This document shows positions 41,817 through 53,151 of a stretch of 64,000 nucleotides of DNA, piece after piece (positions within the stretch are counted from its first letter, which is position 1; every line of letters begins with the position of its first letter). The position numbers and the translations under genes were made by a program. The notes beneath the pieces were generated by a model. It did not search any database, was not told where the DNA came from, and saw only the letters and a program-made list of their open reading frames with translations. Source of the stretch: Monilinia fructicola (lineage: Eukaryota > Ascomycota > Leotiomycetes > Helotiales > Sclerotiniaceae); contig VICG01000002.1 of the NCBI GenBank assembly GCA_008692225.1, positions 3,367,501 to 3,431,500 on the forward strand, given 5' to 3'.

Positions 41817-43722
41817 CTACGCCTCTGCTGCATGTAACTTAATCTTTACCCCATTCCCGCTACACATGGTCAATGTCAAATTGAATGTGATCTCCTCCTT
41901 ATCCGCACTCTCAATCTGATCGAATTTCTGCAAAAGTCTAATAATGAAGAAGCTCGCTTCGGTGAGTGCATATTGTTGTCCTAAGCAGATACGAGGTCCT
42001 CCATTAAACTATATCACCGTGTCAACACGGTTTAACGTTCAAAATGCAGGGGTTCAGAGTGCAAATATATCATGAGAGATGAGGGAAAATTCAGTGAACA
42101 TACCGGCAAAAAGTCCCAACCGCCCTTTCTCCCTTCCCATCTCTCCGGCTTAAACTCATCCACATCCTCGCCCCATATATCCGCTCGCCTATGCAATGCA
42201 TAAGAACTATACTCGACCACCGACCCCTTCTTCACAAAAACCTTACTCTTTCCATCTTTGCCCCCACCACGCGGTAAGGTCGTATCTCTATTCGCCACTC
42301 TGAAGTTCCATGGCACAAGCGGATACAATCTCAGTGTTTCGTTCAACACCCACTGAAGATATTTACAAGTCTTGATATGAGTGAATGTAAGGTTCTTTGG
42401 ATCATTGAACGTTCCAAATTCGTTGAGAATGATCTCTCGTAATTTCTGGTACCGCACGGGATCCCGAGCAAGTATGAAAAAAGTGAATCCAAGAAGAGAT
42501 GCAGTTGAATCTCGACCCGCGAGCAGAATATTTAGGACCTGTGAGCGTAGTTCAATCGGATCTCGGTTTTTTCCGCCAACGCTTCGAAAAAGACGTATCG
42601 GTCCGGGTTCTTGGTTTCTCCTGAAGTCTCGAGTTTCTGTAGATGTTCGGCGACGATTCGATCAATGACTCCATGACAAGTCGAGATAGCCTTCCTGAAT
42701 CCTTTGGGCCATATCAGCCACTAAAGCGCCGGTAGGTTAGTGGTTGCCAATTGTAAGGGGGTTCGACAGGAATAGAATAGTTTTGGTATGCGGTGTACGA
42801 AACAAATGTACACCGAACGGAAAACGAGCTCTATTCAGTACGCTTGAGAATCGAATCGTCTCTTACGATCGGATACCTCGTGACACGTTTCTTTTCAATT
42901 TTCTGAATCAAACTTGACAGTCAAAGAATGAATCACACTCACACTAAAAGGAGCGAATTTCGATCTCTTTCCCAAGCCCATAGTGCCAATTTCAAATTCT
43001 CTCCCAAATGCCTCTACATCCGTCTCCTCGGTCTTGACACCAGAAGCAGTCTTTATTCCCGCAAGCTGACTGTCAACGCTCTGACCCAATAAAAACTCCG
43101 TTGCCGTATCCAAGGTGAATCGGAAAAGCAATGGTTGAATATCCACTTCATCCAGCCAGCCATCTTGTCCCGTTTCAGGCAACGCCTTCAGCAAAATATG
43201 AAAGTGCCTCTCTTCCATCTCCAAGTCACTCAAATTATCCCTGGCGAATTGTGGTCTTATAAGTGCTCTTGATCGTTCCCAATCTTTCCCATCCTGTGCG
43301 AAGATACCAGGACCTAGGAATGGCTGAAAGTTATCAATTCTCGGTGCACCTAAATCGAATTCGGGAAATTGCGTTCCGAGCATAGCTCTGATGTTCTGTT
43401 CGTCGATTGTTGCGAAGCCATCTTTGCCCAGAACCGAATTTCTATAGGTGAGAGCATTTACTTCCTTGTGTTTCTTTTGAGTATCTGGAGGGAAATCCTT
43501 GGTCGCAAGAGCTTTGAGAGAACGAGTCACCTGGTCGATACCTAGAGGAAGACTATTCTTCAGAATAGGAGGGGGTTCACAATTAAGCTTCTTAGCTCTA
43601 ATCCTAAGACGCTGTGAATGTATCAAACCACCGACAACTAGGTAGACGACATATGAAATGAAGATGGTAAGAACGGTCGAGCTAGTAGAATACTCCATTA
43701 TTGTATCTGTAGAGTATTCCAT
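41817..43722 (-). CDS. Cytochrome P450, CYP52-like (alkane/fatty-acid hydroxylase type), about 529 aa, one apparent frameshift
   Basis: Exons 43722-42943, 42720-42104 and 42008-41817; introns of 222 bp (GTGAGT donor, ACTAAC branch site) and 95 bp (GTATGT donor). An N-terminal membrane anchor ([18 protein letters not shown]) places it in the ER. P450 hallmarks: I-helix AGRDSTAS (about residue 327), ExxR in NETLRLYP (about 387), PERW, and the haem motif [10 protein letters not shown] with the cysteine ligand at about 474. These, with the [13 protein letters not shown] context, resemble the CYP52 group of fungal omega-hydroxylases acting on alkanes or fatty acids; substrate is inference. Exon 2 breaks in an A6 run (plus T6 at 42567-42572): one more A restores [20 protein letters not shown] and gives 1590 nt overall. 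The start is the first ATG; the preceding in-frame codon is TTG. Confidence 0.9.
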
Positions 43723-44772
43723 CAATCATGGAACATTGGAAAGCGCCGGGCGCTGTAGTATTTGAGACTTTGAGAGTCGAGAGTACAATAGGGAAACAGA
43801 AAAAAGGTTGAGGGAACAGGTAAAAGTCGAGTTCTTATCCCTCAATTTATGTTTATTTGTACTACGTTACACCCATGATAGTGTTTGCTCTGAGGCAAGA
43901 GCTGTCGGGTGGTCTGGTTGGTATACATAATAGGTAGGTAGTATACAACGCGTTCCCCCTCTTATTAATATACGGAGTACGTTGAATGATGGATCTAATG
44001 GTTGACATCCAAGATAACCTCGGTATATATAGCAAGTTGAACTCAATGATAAATTCTATTTCGTCAGATTTATATGGGACGATGCATATTTTAACGTTGT
44101 TTAAGGTGGGGAGAGAACATGCGAGGTGAGGGCTTGATGTTATTACCGAATAGTGAGTGGCTGGCTCATACTGTTTCGCTAAATCGAGACACTCCAGGTG
44201 GGATGCATTTTTCATCCATGGATGTTGTTGCTTCTGCTTCTGCTTCCGTGCTCGTCAGTCGATATCTAGTCATTCTGAAATTCATCGTCGCTTTCTTCGC
44301 CGAGCGAATGGTATCTAGCCGAGTATTGGTAACCTTGGAAGTCGTTGGTATCTTGAAATCGTATGATAAATGCATGTAAGATTTTAGAATTTGTTCCTAT
44401 TCACCAGCACATGTGCAACATGTAAGGTCCAATGACAGTGTAGCAAACGTTTGTTTGGTGTCATCATCGACCGCAGGTAGAATGTAGCATTGAGGACATA
44501 AGCATGTTAAAACATTCTTAAATCCGCCACCCTCGAAAGGGCTGACATGATTATTTACCCGAACACCTAATTAGTGGTTGAACATTAAAAGCCATGAATA
44601 TCTCCGGCGCCCGCCAAGAGCCCTTCTATAACGCAACCTTGCATTCATTACCTTCCGAGTCGTTAACAATCAAACGACCAAACTTGTCCCTTGCGCCCAA
44701 GCATAGGATATGCCGTCAATGATGTGATGTGATGATTTTCGTTGTTCCACGCACTACGTCCAAACAGTTTTA
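43723..44772. other. Intergenic region upstream of the P450 and downstream of SPP2
   Basis: No gene supported. It holds a TACGGAGTA (43971-43979), an ATCCATGGAT (44214-44223) and otherwise unique sequence that should include the P450 promoter and the SPP2 3' UTR. Confidence 0.55.
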
Positions 44773-45901
44773 TCATCTCCTGCGGTCTCTATAATCATCT
44801 CTGTCTCTCCTAGATGATCTATCACGATTTCGATCGCGATCTCTGTCGCTGTCTCTGTCCCTGTCTCGAACCTCATCTCTGTCTCTGCGATGACTTCTTC
44901 TTTCATCTCTTTCCCTGGCGTAGTCACCCATTTTCTTCTTATCCCTATCACCACCTCTATGGAAGCTCGACGAACCTCCGGGTCGTAATCTTTTAGCGTC
45001 AGTCTTTTGCACCCATGCCCCTAGCTCTTCTGCATCTTTCAGTTCTTTTGCTCCTAAGCCTAATAGATTCTGTCTCCTCTTGACCTCCTTTCTGCCACCT
45101 TTTCTTTCTTTACCATCCCAGCCCATCCCTCTCAATAGCGCCGCTCCAAATTCTTCCACCGGCACTGCCTCGTAATCCTCCAATGTGGAAGCATCCGGTG
45201 CTGATGCGATAGCTTTCCTATACGCGTCCTCTTCTGTGACCAGTTCACTTCCAGTTCCATTTCCGTCCACAGAGGCAATGACCAGGTCTGGCCCATTTCG
45301 CTTCGAATCGATGCCCATTAATGCCTCGACTGCTAATTCGTCTTCTGTTTTTAATTTTGGCTTCTCTTCCGCCGTTATCGTCGGCTCAATCGCTCCCTTG
45401 TCATCATCTACTTCCTCCTTGACCTTAATCTTCACAGTCAACCCCCATTTAATACCCTCATCGCTTCCATTAACAATATCCACGTCCTCTTTCTTTCCCT
45501 TCTCCAGCTCTCCCTCTTCTGCTCTTCTCTGGTAACAAATTCCTCCTTCTCGTCGCTCCTCCTGTATCTCCCCTTTCCTTCCTATCTCTCGCTTCTCCCT
45601 TCCAATCCCTATTCTCTTGCTTTGGAATTACTAGGGGTACCTTCAGCTTCTTTTCATCTCCTTCTTTAATAACGCCACCGTCTGCAAACCCAGTGACAGC
45701 CTCATGTTTTCCTCTTCGCGCACTTGTGCCATAATCTGAGTCTTCAGAATCTTCGTCATGAGCAAACGAGCTCCTGGGCCGCTTTCCTAAGCCAGATTTA
45801 GGCTGTGGTCTACCGTTCGGCTTTGCAGGATCATTTTTGGATGCTGCACCCAAGGAGAATCCCTTTATAGAAATCTTGGGCGCATCGCTAGATGGTGACA
45901 C
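44773..45901 (-). CDS. spp2: Pre-mRNA splicing factor SPP2 (G-patch), about 375 aa, one apparent frameshift, start unclear
   Basis: SPP2 (GPKOW/MOS2 family) activates the DEAH ATPase Prp2 during spliceosome catalytic activation. Family order is visible: N-terminal KISIKGFSLG, a phospho-site-like acidic patch (DEDSEDSDYG), VPLVIPKQENRDW, the RRRNLLP box, GIKWGLTVK, then the G-patch core VPVEEFGAALLRGMGW, and an extremely Arg/Asp-rich RD/RS-like tail. The frame breaks at an AA (plus TT 45525-45526) between RRRNLLPE and AEEGELEKG; one base fewer joins both halves. No in-frame ATG precedes the conserved N-terminus: the codon at 45901 is GTG, while ATG triplets at 45903 and 45906 are out of frame. 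A single missing base after ATGATGTG, or a missed first exon, would explain this. The transposon island starts about 0.5 kb upstream. Confidence 0.85.
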
Positions 45902-46396
45902 ATCATGGGTCGCAAGGTGTATGTTGAGATGTGTATGAAGGAAACCGAAAGAAGCGTTCAGCGCTAAATTTCTATGCGCAACTGAAATACGTGAGGCAAT
46001 CTTACGATAGGTCCGTACTTGTCGATACGCAGCTCAGGTTGTCATATGCTCGGAGCCTCCAGAACGACGAAGTTGTGATAAGATTATCTCATCCTCAGAC
46101 CCTTCTCCGATTACATAAGCATAAGAAATACAGATCTATAAACTGACCAATGACAGGTATGTAAAGATTAACGTTCCCCGAGTTCTGATTGACCTTAATG
46201 TACAATTCATAAAATCACCATGCATTTCCAAGGTTATCCCAAATATGTGCATTTGATTATAATTCCACGGTAAAAAGATAAAAATTAGAGTAGTTAAATC
46301 GACAGAGGTCTAAAACTGAGATACTGATAAAGACCGATATGAAGTACACTACCTAGGTAGTTACATGGATGGTGCTATTAGTCATTAATGCGGCTA
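45902..46396. other. SPP2 upstream region
   Basis: Presumed promoter of SPP2, bounded upstream by transposon-derived DNA. It contains a TACCTAGGTA palindrome (46350-46359). No gene is seen. Confidence 0.5.
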
Positions 46397-46826
46397 CACT
46401 ACTTGGCGTTGTTTTGGGTCAATGCCGGGTGTGACGAATATCACGTGCCTTAGGCACGTGATATCTCATCACGCTAAGCGATACTGTACATATAAGAGAT
46501 CTCTAGGTTCCCTAGAGATCTCTTCCCTCCTTAGCTTTCTTATTCTAGTTAACTGACCTCTATTGATTCGCTCTAGTATGTGATCGTGACACCGGGCTAA
46601 AAATTAATTGAAAACGGAATTTATTTTAAAAAATTATAATAAATTAACGAACCCATTAAAAATTATAAATAAATGCTTTATAGTATTACTAAGTTAAAAA
46701 ATAAACGTTTAGTATATTTAAATTCTTAAAATTGGAAGTTTTATAATATATAAAAAATAATTTGAAAGGTATACTATTTAAATAGATTTTTACCCCGGCG
46801 TAGACCCAAAACAACACCAAGTAGTG
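46397..46826. mobile_element. Short terminal-inverted-repeat element, AT-rich, split by a solo LTR
   Basis: The two ends are inverted copies: the left begins CACTACTTGGCGTTGTTTTG and the right, read in reverse complement, begins CACTACTTGGTGTTGTTTTG. After removing the inserted LTR, similarity continues to about 41 bp, through GCCGGG and TAAAAAT. Differences between the arms include C/T changes as expected from RIP. The interior is AT-rich with no ORF, so this is a non-autonomous, MITE-like element. A TA precedes the left end, but no matching duplication is obvious at the right end, so the class is not assigned. Confidence 0.75.
46430..46591. mobile_element. Solo LTR, 162 bp, with 5-bp CCGGG target duplication
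   Basis: The element begins TGTGACG and ends GTGACA (TG...CA) and is flanked on both sides by CCGGG (46425-46429 and 46592-46596). It contains two perfect hairpins: ATATCACGTGCC/GGCACGTGATAT with a 3-bp loop, and AGAGATCTCTAGG/CCTAGAGATCTCT with a 3-bp loop. A TATAAG lies between them and would suit an LTR promoter. No internal retrotransposon sequence is adjacent, so it is what remains after LTR-LTR recombination. Its position inside the left end of the inverted-repeat element shows it inserted later. Confidence 0.88.
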
Positions 46827-47222
46827 GATTTATTTTAACAACTTTAAATTTAAATAACTCTAGATGGTATTAGATTTATATTTATTATAAATATTATCTT
46901 TATTATAAACTATCTTATTTATTGTCTATATAAAGCTATATTACTCTTCTTGTTTTAGATAGCCTATAGATGTTAGTAATATTATATACGAAGATATAGA
47001 CACTAGTTTTAGTTACTTAGGTATTAGAAGTATTATATTAAAAGGTAATTTTACTATTATATTATATTATTTTCGATTTGTTATTTAAATTAGTTTTTTT
47101 AATAAAGAACTAAAAAAATGCTTATGGAATTATAGTTCTTATTATTGTAAATATTTAGCACGAGAGGGTAGGGAACATAGGTAGGTACCACCACCTAGGT
47201 ATGTAGAGAACATGGATACATA
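46827..47222. other. AT-rich, RIP-like spacer between the two elements
   Basis: Extremely AT-rich sequence with stop codons in all frames and no recognisable ORF, consistent with RIP-degraded repeat DNA. The last 70 bases return to ordinary composition and carry a GGTA/CCTAGGTA-type motif. Confidence 0.6.
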
Positions 47223-47224
47223 TA

Positions 47225-48067
47225 AGTCGCCTACCCTACTTCTCGCCACCCCCCCCATTTGGCCAGCATTTCACACCAAAAACGGCCATTTTAACATATT
47301 TATAACTCTACGAAAAATTAATATATATTTTTTAAATTTTAATTAGAGCTTCTATATATAATAATTAATAGATTTTTGAAAATCTTAAATTTTTGCGATT
47401 TTTTTATAAAGAGTAATAAAAGATTATAAAAAAATTAGAATTTTCGGTTTTGGATTTGTATGGAAATCACATACAAAATTGAAACTTTGAAATAAATATT
47501 TATAATTTTTAAACGAAAATAACTAAAAATAATCTATAAATTTTTATAGAATTTTATTAATCAATATATAATAAATAAGCTATTTAAAATATATATAATA
47601 ATTTGAGACTATTGAGTAAATTGAAATTAGAAAATTTTTACCTAAAATTTTATCGTTAAAATCTAAGAATCTATATTAAACATTTATTATAAATAATAAT
47701 ATATTATTAAAATAGCATATTCAATTAAAATTGGGTTTAAAATTCTTTAATTTTTTTTAGATTATTTTTAGCTATTTTTGTTAAATAAATATAATTTCTT
47801 TTTAAAGATTTTGATTTTGTATAGGATTTACATACAAATCTAAAATTAAAATTAGAATTTTTTATAATCTTTTATTACTCTTTATAAAAAAATCGCAAAA
47901 ATTTAAGATTTTCAGAATCTATTAATTATTATATATAGAAGCTCTAATTAAAATTTAAAAAAATATATATTCATTTTTCGTAGAGTTATAAATATGTTAA
48001 AAATGGCCGTTTTTGGTGTGAAATGCTGGCCAAATGGGGGGGGTGGCGAGAAGTAGGGTAGGCGACT
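47225..48067. mobile_element. 843-bp fold-back (long terminal inverted repeat) element with TA flanks
   Basis: The left end AGTCGCCTACCCTACTTCTC is the exact inverse of the right end, and the match continues through CGCCACCCCCCCCATTTGGC and on for about 250-350 bp per arm with few differences, so nearly the whole element is one large inverted repeat. Both ends are flanked by TA (47223-47224 and 48068-48069), the target-site duplication of Tc1/mariner elements. Apart from the GC-rich terminal 75 bp, the element is extremely AT-rich and has no ORF, so it is non-autonomous and probably RIP-altered. Confidence 0.88.
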
Positions 48068-48337
48068 TAGAGAACGCAATGAGTGATCAATTCGTAACAA
48101 ATCCGTTAAAGATACAATAAAATTTACATACATACATTCATTCATTCACTCATTAATACTTTTAATTCAATAAATCGTCTATCCATATCTGCTAGCAATG
48201 CCAGCAAAACTGACTGCATGCAATTAAACTCTTAAAAGAGCTTTAGAAGATCTATTTGTACTTCTACGATCATCTCTTGTAACCCTCTTACAGGGCAAAC
48301 AGAATCCATACACGTTTATCTCGTCAAAGTCGATAAA

Positions 48338-51300
48338 TCAACGCTTTATTTCCCCCCCATTTTGTTGCGCCCCAGAACCATTCCCTTGCCCATGATTTGG
48401 ATTCGCACTAGCTTGAGTTTGCTGCTGCTGCTGCTGCTGACTATTTTGTAGTCTTTGCTGATGATGATTACTCAGCATTTGAGCATACATCTGCGGGCTA
48501 CTACTTTCGATGCCCATCGGTGGTCGCTGACCTGGTGGGCCATTCATCCCGAGACTGCTGTTACCAGCCGCTGCATTCATGGCACTTGTTGCTATGCCGC
48601 TGGGAGGTTGAACCAAGCCTCGTTGTTGCATTTGTTTGTTGTTGTTATATGCAGTTATGTTTTCGCCTATCAATTTGTTGATTTCATTTGTAGACGCGTG
48701 TGGGTTAAGTCTCCTGACATTTCGTTCTATTTCCCCGTACGGGACACCTGAAGGCAGGCTACCAGTAGACAACCCAGACACGGGCAAGCCTACCCGAGGA
48801 GAGCCGGCTTGGGCAGGAGAAGGCAGTGGCGCACCTGGAGAACCAGCCATGCCGTTGATATTGTTGGCATTATAGGACGTCATATTATTGGGTACAAATC
48901 CAGGCTGAGGAGGCATACCATTCATTCGTGGAGGGGAATTCTGTGCCTGTCCTGGATGTGGACTGCCCTGCTGCTGCGCCATATTTTGCATTTGTTGTTG
49001 TCTTTGTTGTAGAGATACACGGTGAGCATGGTTTGCAAGTTCAGCGGTCACGGCAGGATTTAATGGCAAACCTCCCTGCATTTGGGCTTGTGGAACACCA
49101 TTAGACATTGCTTGCGGAATCCGAAGGTTGTTAGGCATGGGCCCTGCTGCGCCCATTTGTGGTGGAAGAGGCCGAGGTCTATTCTGTCCTGGAACGGCGA
49201 GATGGCCGTTTCCCATTTGGCTGACCGATTGGAGGAACAAGACCGTTTGGAAGACCAGGAACACGTTGTTGAGGCATGACATTGGGATGAACCTGCTGCT
49301 GGGTTGCATTTCTCTGCCGGAGTTGCGCTTCTTGCTGGAGTGATATGAGTATATTTGCATAATCTTACGGCTAAAGACTGGTGGACACTTACCCTCTTAC
49401 TATGTTCCCGCTGCTGGAACGCAGCAATGCGCTCCCTCATCGCCTCATCCCGATCATGCTTCAATCGACTGAACTCTTGAGGAGTCTTGATAGGTGCTAC
49501 CCATGGTTGGGGTTGTTCAGCCGGTCTCCTTGCGGCGGCCTGTGCAGCGGATAATTGTTGTTTTTGGGCAGAACTCTCGCGCTTCTTCGCCAATTTTCTC
49601 ATCGCATCAACTAATGTCAGATGTTTTTGGTTTCTGCGTTTTTCCACACGTTGGCTGCTCGTGGTTCGCCTTCGAGGTGCGATTATTTGACCATTCGCAT
49701 TGGCCTGTTGAGGAGCTTGGTTAGCCAAAGCCTGTAGGTGTCGTTGAGCGGCCTCCATTCTGTTGTTGTAAGCTTTAAAATATGCTGTCTTTTGCATATC
49801 TGTGGGCAGCCCTTCTAAAGTTATCCATCGTTCAAAGCATTCCCAGGGGGTACGTCTTTCGGCACCAGACGACAACAAAGATCGGCTTGATAACATGTTG
49901 GAAATCAGCGACCAGTTATATGCATACTCTCGCACAAGTCTCTTCAACTCATCGTCCTCAGAATATGTCCATTGCGAGAATGCCCGATGTTCAAAGAAAT
50001 TTTGCATTGGCATTGGGAATTCGGAAGGTGGCCGGAATTGATGTCCAGCATGAATGCGGTCCGCGAATGTGCTTGTTGGCGGGATCGAACAGACCTATGT
50101 TGGTTTGCTCGGGTGGTAAAGGTGATCTTCCATGCTCGGGCTGGTCCGTTGCGATATCTTCATCTTCACTATCTTCCTCGTATTCAAACCTGCTCTTTTT
50201 TGTGCGGGGGTCCTTGGAACTTCAGTTCCATTCTACCCTCTACGTACTTACTAATAGCAACAGCGGGCCGTCTCCAGAAGCGATCAGGATCAATTTCGGA
50301 GGTAGGCAGGTCATTACGAGGAACGCTCAGTGGAGCACCATATAAGGGCAATTCCTCTAAAAGTTTATCAGTTGCAGGGGACCTACTTAATCCAAAGACA
50401 ACATCATCATCTTGGAGACCAAAAATTGCAGTAGGGCTGACGGTGTCTGTAAGAGTCAGACGAAGTTCTTCATCCACATCGTCCATCGGAGAATCGACTT
50501 CTGCGGAGGCGATAAGTTCAGGGGTGGAATGTGAAAGAAATTGATTGGTCTCGTCACTCATGTCGATATCTTTCGGTGCTTTAGCCGAGACAATTGATGG
50601 ACGAGTCACTTGTAGAAATTTCCGTTCCTCGGGACTGGCTTCAACCCACTCTGCACAAGCAAATGCCAGGTTTTTTGCCACTGCCATTTTTCCATTTTCG
50701 TTCTTCTCGAAAATCTGTCCGCATCCATTTCATTTCTTGAAGAAGAAATATCCCAATGTGTGGTTGGCCGAATAGGCTCCTCTGATCGCTTCGGTTGACG
50801 TAAAGACCATTTGTGGGAATTCTGAAGTCCATATATGCGCTTTAAAATCCTTGTTGTTTGGTTTTCGGTGATAGGCACAAAAGCATTCGAGGTTGTGATG
50901 GTTTTATGAGCAGTTTGCAGTAGCCCATCCAAGGCGGATAGCCAGTTTTTTGTGTATTGTGGCTATTAAGATACAGACACGCGAAATAATCATCAAAAGG
51001 ATGTGCTGGCTGCGAACTCGCTCCTCGAGGTAGCAAGGCAGCATCACTGGCTTTCGGAGCAGACGGCTTCTTGGCAAACACTACAGTCGATAGTCTACTC
51101 TGGCTCTTTGCTTTCGTTTTTTGAAGCAGGCTGCGAGCAGACCCTGGAGTGCTTCCTCTTGAAGGGGAGTTAATGGCCGATCCGGTTTCTGGCTTGCTAG
51201 TAGGGCTTCTTGCAGAAGCGGGGGAGGTGTTTGGCGCGGGTGTTTCACCTAGAATCTCGGACACAGACTTATGTCTGATTGCTCCTGATGCAACTCTTGT

Positions 51301-53151
51301 TGTCATACGTTCTGTTGGTACTTGAACGGGTGCAGGGGTAGATGATGGGGTCCTACGTGTTGTAGAAGTGGGTGTTCCGGATGGTGGCGTCTTGGTATCA
51401 GATGGTGACCGCACTAAAACCTCTTCAGCAGAATCTGGTACGTTTGGATTTGTGACAGAACCTTTGTCCAGCGCAGTTTGCCTTTCGAATGAATCCTTCA
51501 CAGTAGCCACGTCCAAATCCATAGCGTCGAGCGGGGTTTGTTCCTCACCCTCAGAATCCGGTACCTCATTTCCTTTGGGAGTCGTACGAGATGACTCAAT
51601 TGATCCTTCGACATTTGGCTGTGCAATGGCTGCATTCTCATCACTTTTTTCCGCAATGGCGTCTTTTTCGACATTACTAACCTCACGTGCCAGTGATTTA
51701 GATTCTTCCACACCCTGTGAACTTGGAGCTTCAGAATCTGCTATTTCAGCGACCGCAGCAACTTCGGAGCTAGATGCCGCTTGGTCCTCCATACGAAGTT
51801 GAGCATCCGCAGCCATTGGACTACTACCGTGTACCTCGGCACGAGAGGGCTCGTTCTGGGTCTTCTGTTTTCTGCTGTGTTCATCCTCCTGAAAATTGGC
51901 GTCGCGAATAGATCTCGATTCGGTTGGAGTTTTAACATCATTCTCATTATCTGGGCGTTCAAGATCCTCGTATCGAGTGTTGTCATTCTCGGGCTTGTAT
52001 CCGTCGAGGCATCATGGTGGGCTGGGTAGTGGTCGAATGGGCATCTATCGTTGAACTTGGAGATGAAGCTAGATCCACTGCAACCCGGAGTGAGGTCGTA
52101 ACCGAATGCCTGCCTTGTTCTCCTTTGTGTTCACGTGCCTTTTCAACCTCCTCTAGTCGAGCTTCCTGGTCTTCCTTTGGTGGTAAGTGGGCTGTTGCAG
52201 CATGATGGTTCTCGTCATTCGCCCCGAAAAGGACTGGTTCTTGCAAATTTGCAACATCCTCAGCAGATGGAGGCACTGCTTTCCTTGGATCCACTCCCGG
52301 GCTTCCTGGAGGACTCTCAACAACTCTCTTGATACGGTCGATTTCAAAGTCCTTGTTCGAGAATTCGTGCTGTTGCTTTTGGATCGTAGTGGCAGGATGA
52401 CTGGGATTTTTAGATGCAGCCTCTAGATCGGTAGAAGACTCTGTCGGTAGAATTGCCTGCGAGCTCTTCGAGGACGATCTCCGTATAGAGACTTCAGTCG
52501 TCTCCGGTGTTGCCCCAATACTATCCCCATTCTGTTCAATATTTCGTCCCTCATTGCTACTCTCGATTGGAGTAGTCCCGCGGCTCTTTCGTGGTATCGC
52601 AGTGTCGCATTTAAAATAATGTTCTATTTTGTGAGACACATTGGTGGTTGTAGATTCTGAGGTTGGTTGGCGGTTTGGTGATTTTTGTTTTCGGGAATCA
52701 GATCGAAGTTGTCGCCGGGTGGGTAAGTTTGATTCATTGAAGGGTCGGTCCCTACAAATGATATTAGCTAATTAATCCATATGTAAGTAGAACAGTGAGT
52801 GGTTGTAGTAAGTTAGAATTCACGCTCTGTGGAATCCTAGTACTTACTGTAAAATATCGCAAGCCTCAAGAAATTGTGCTTCTGCAGAGGTTGTTGGTGG
52901 AGCATTGGGGTCTAGTCTAGGGATCTCAGGGTATAGGGCCTTCATTGTCGCAAACTGCGAATAATTCGCGAAGTTTCCTCTTTCTCGACGTAACAATTCG
53001 ACTACCACTGTTAGTATCATAAAAAGGGTATCAAAAGATGCACCAAACGATGCGACATCAATTGATTAAAATCAAATAATTAATTTTACCTTTGCTCATC
53101 GTGTTTTAATTGCAAAAGGCGTCGGCGATAGGGAGCTCCAACCTCACTCAT
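48338..53151 (-). CDS. vid21: VID21/EAF1-like NuA4 chromatin scaffold, about 1523 aa, several apparent frameshifts
   Basis: Four exons: 53151-53090, 53007-52848, 52751-49393 and 49334-48338; introns have GTAAAA, GTAAGT and GTAAGT donors. Vid21/Eaf1 is the platform subunit of the NuA4 histone acetyltransferase complex in the nucleus. Visible: an N-terminal region with the DRPFNESNLPTR box; long disordered Ser/Pro-rich stretches; an HSA domain (about residues 725-795: LLQEMKWMRTDFREERKW, then AVAKNLAFACAEWVEA); a Myb/SANT domain (about 990-1050: FSQWTYSEDDELKRLV, then RTPWECFERW); and a Gln/Pro-rich C-terminus. Frame changes occur near 52009, 50946-50951, 50746-50748, 50687-50691, 50196-50201, 50073 and 49216-49218, plus one near the exon 1/2 junction. 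Six of the seven named sites have one base too many and 50946 one too few; the exon phases then agree exactly. Confidence 0.9.

Noticed and set aside
46497..46525. Perfect hairpin as a bacterial-type terminator
   Set aside because: It lies inside a eukaryotic LTR with a CCGGG target duplication; the hairpin is part of the element.
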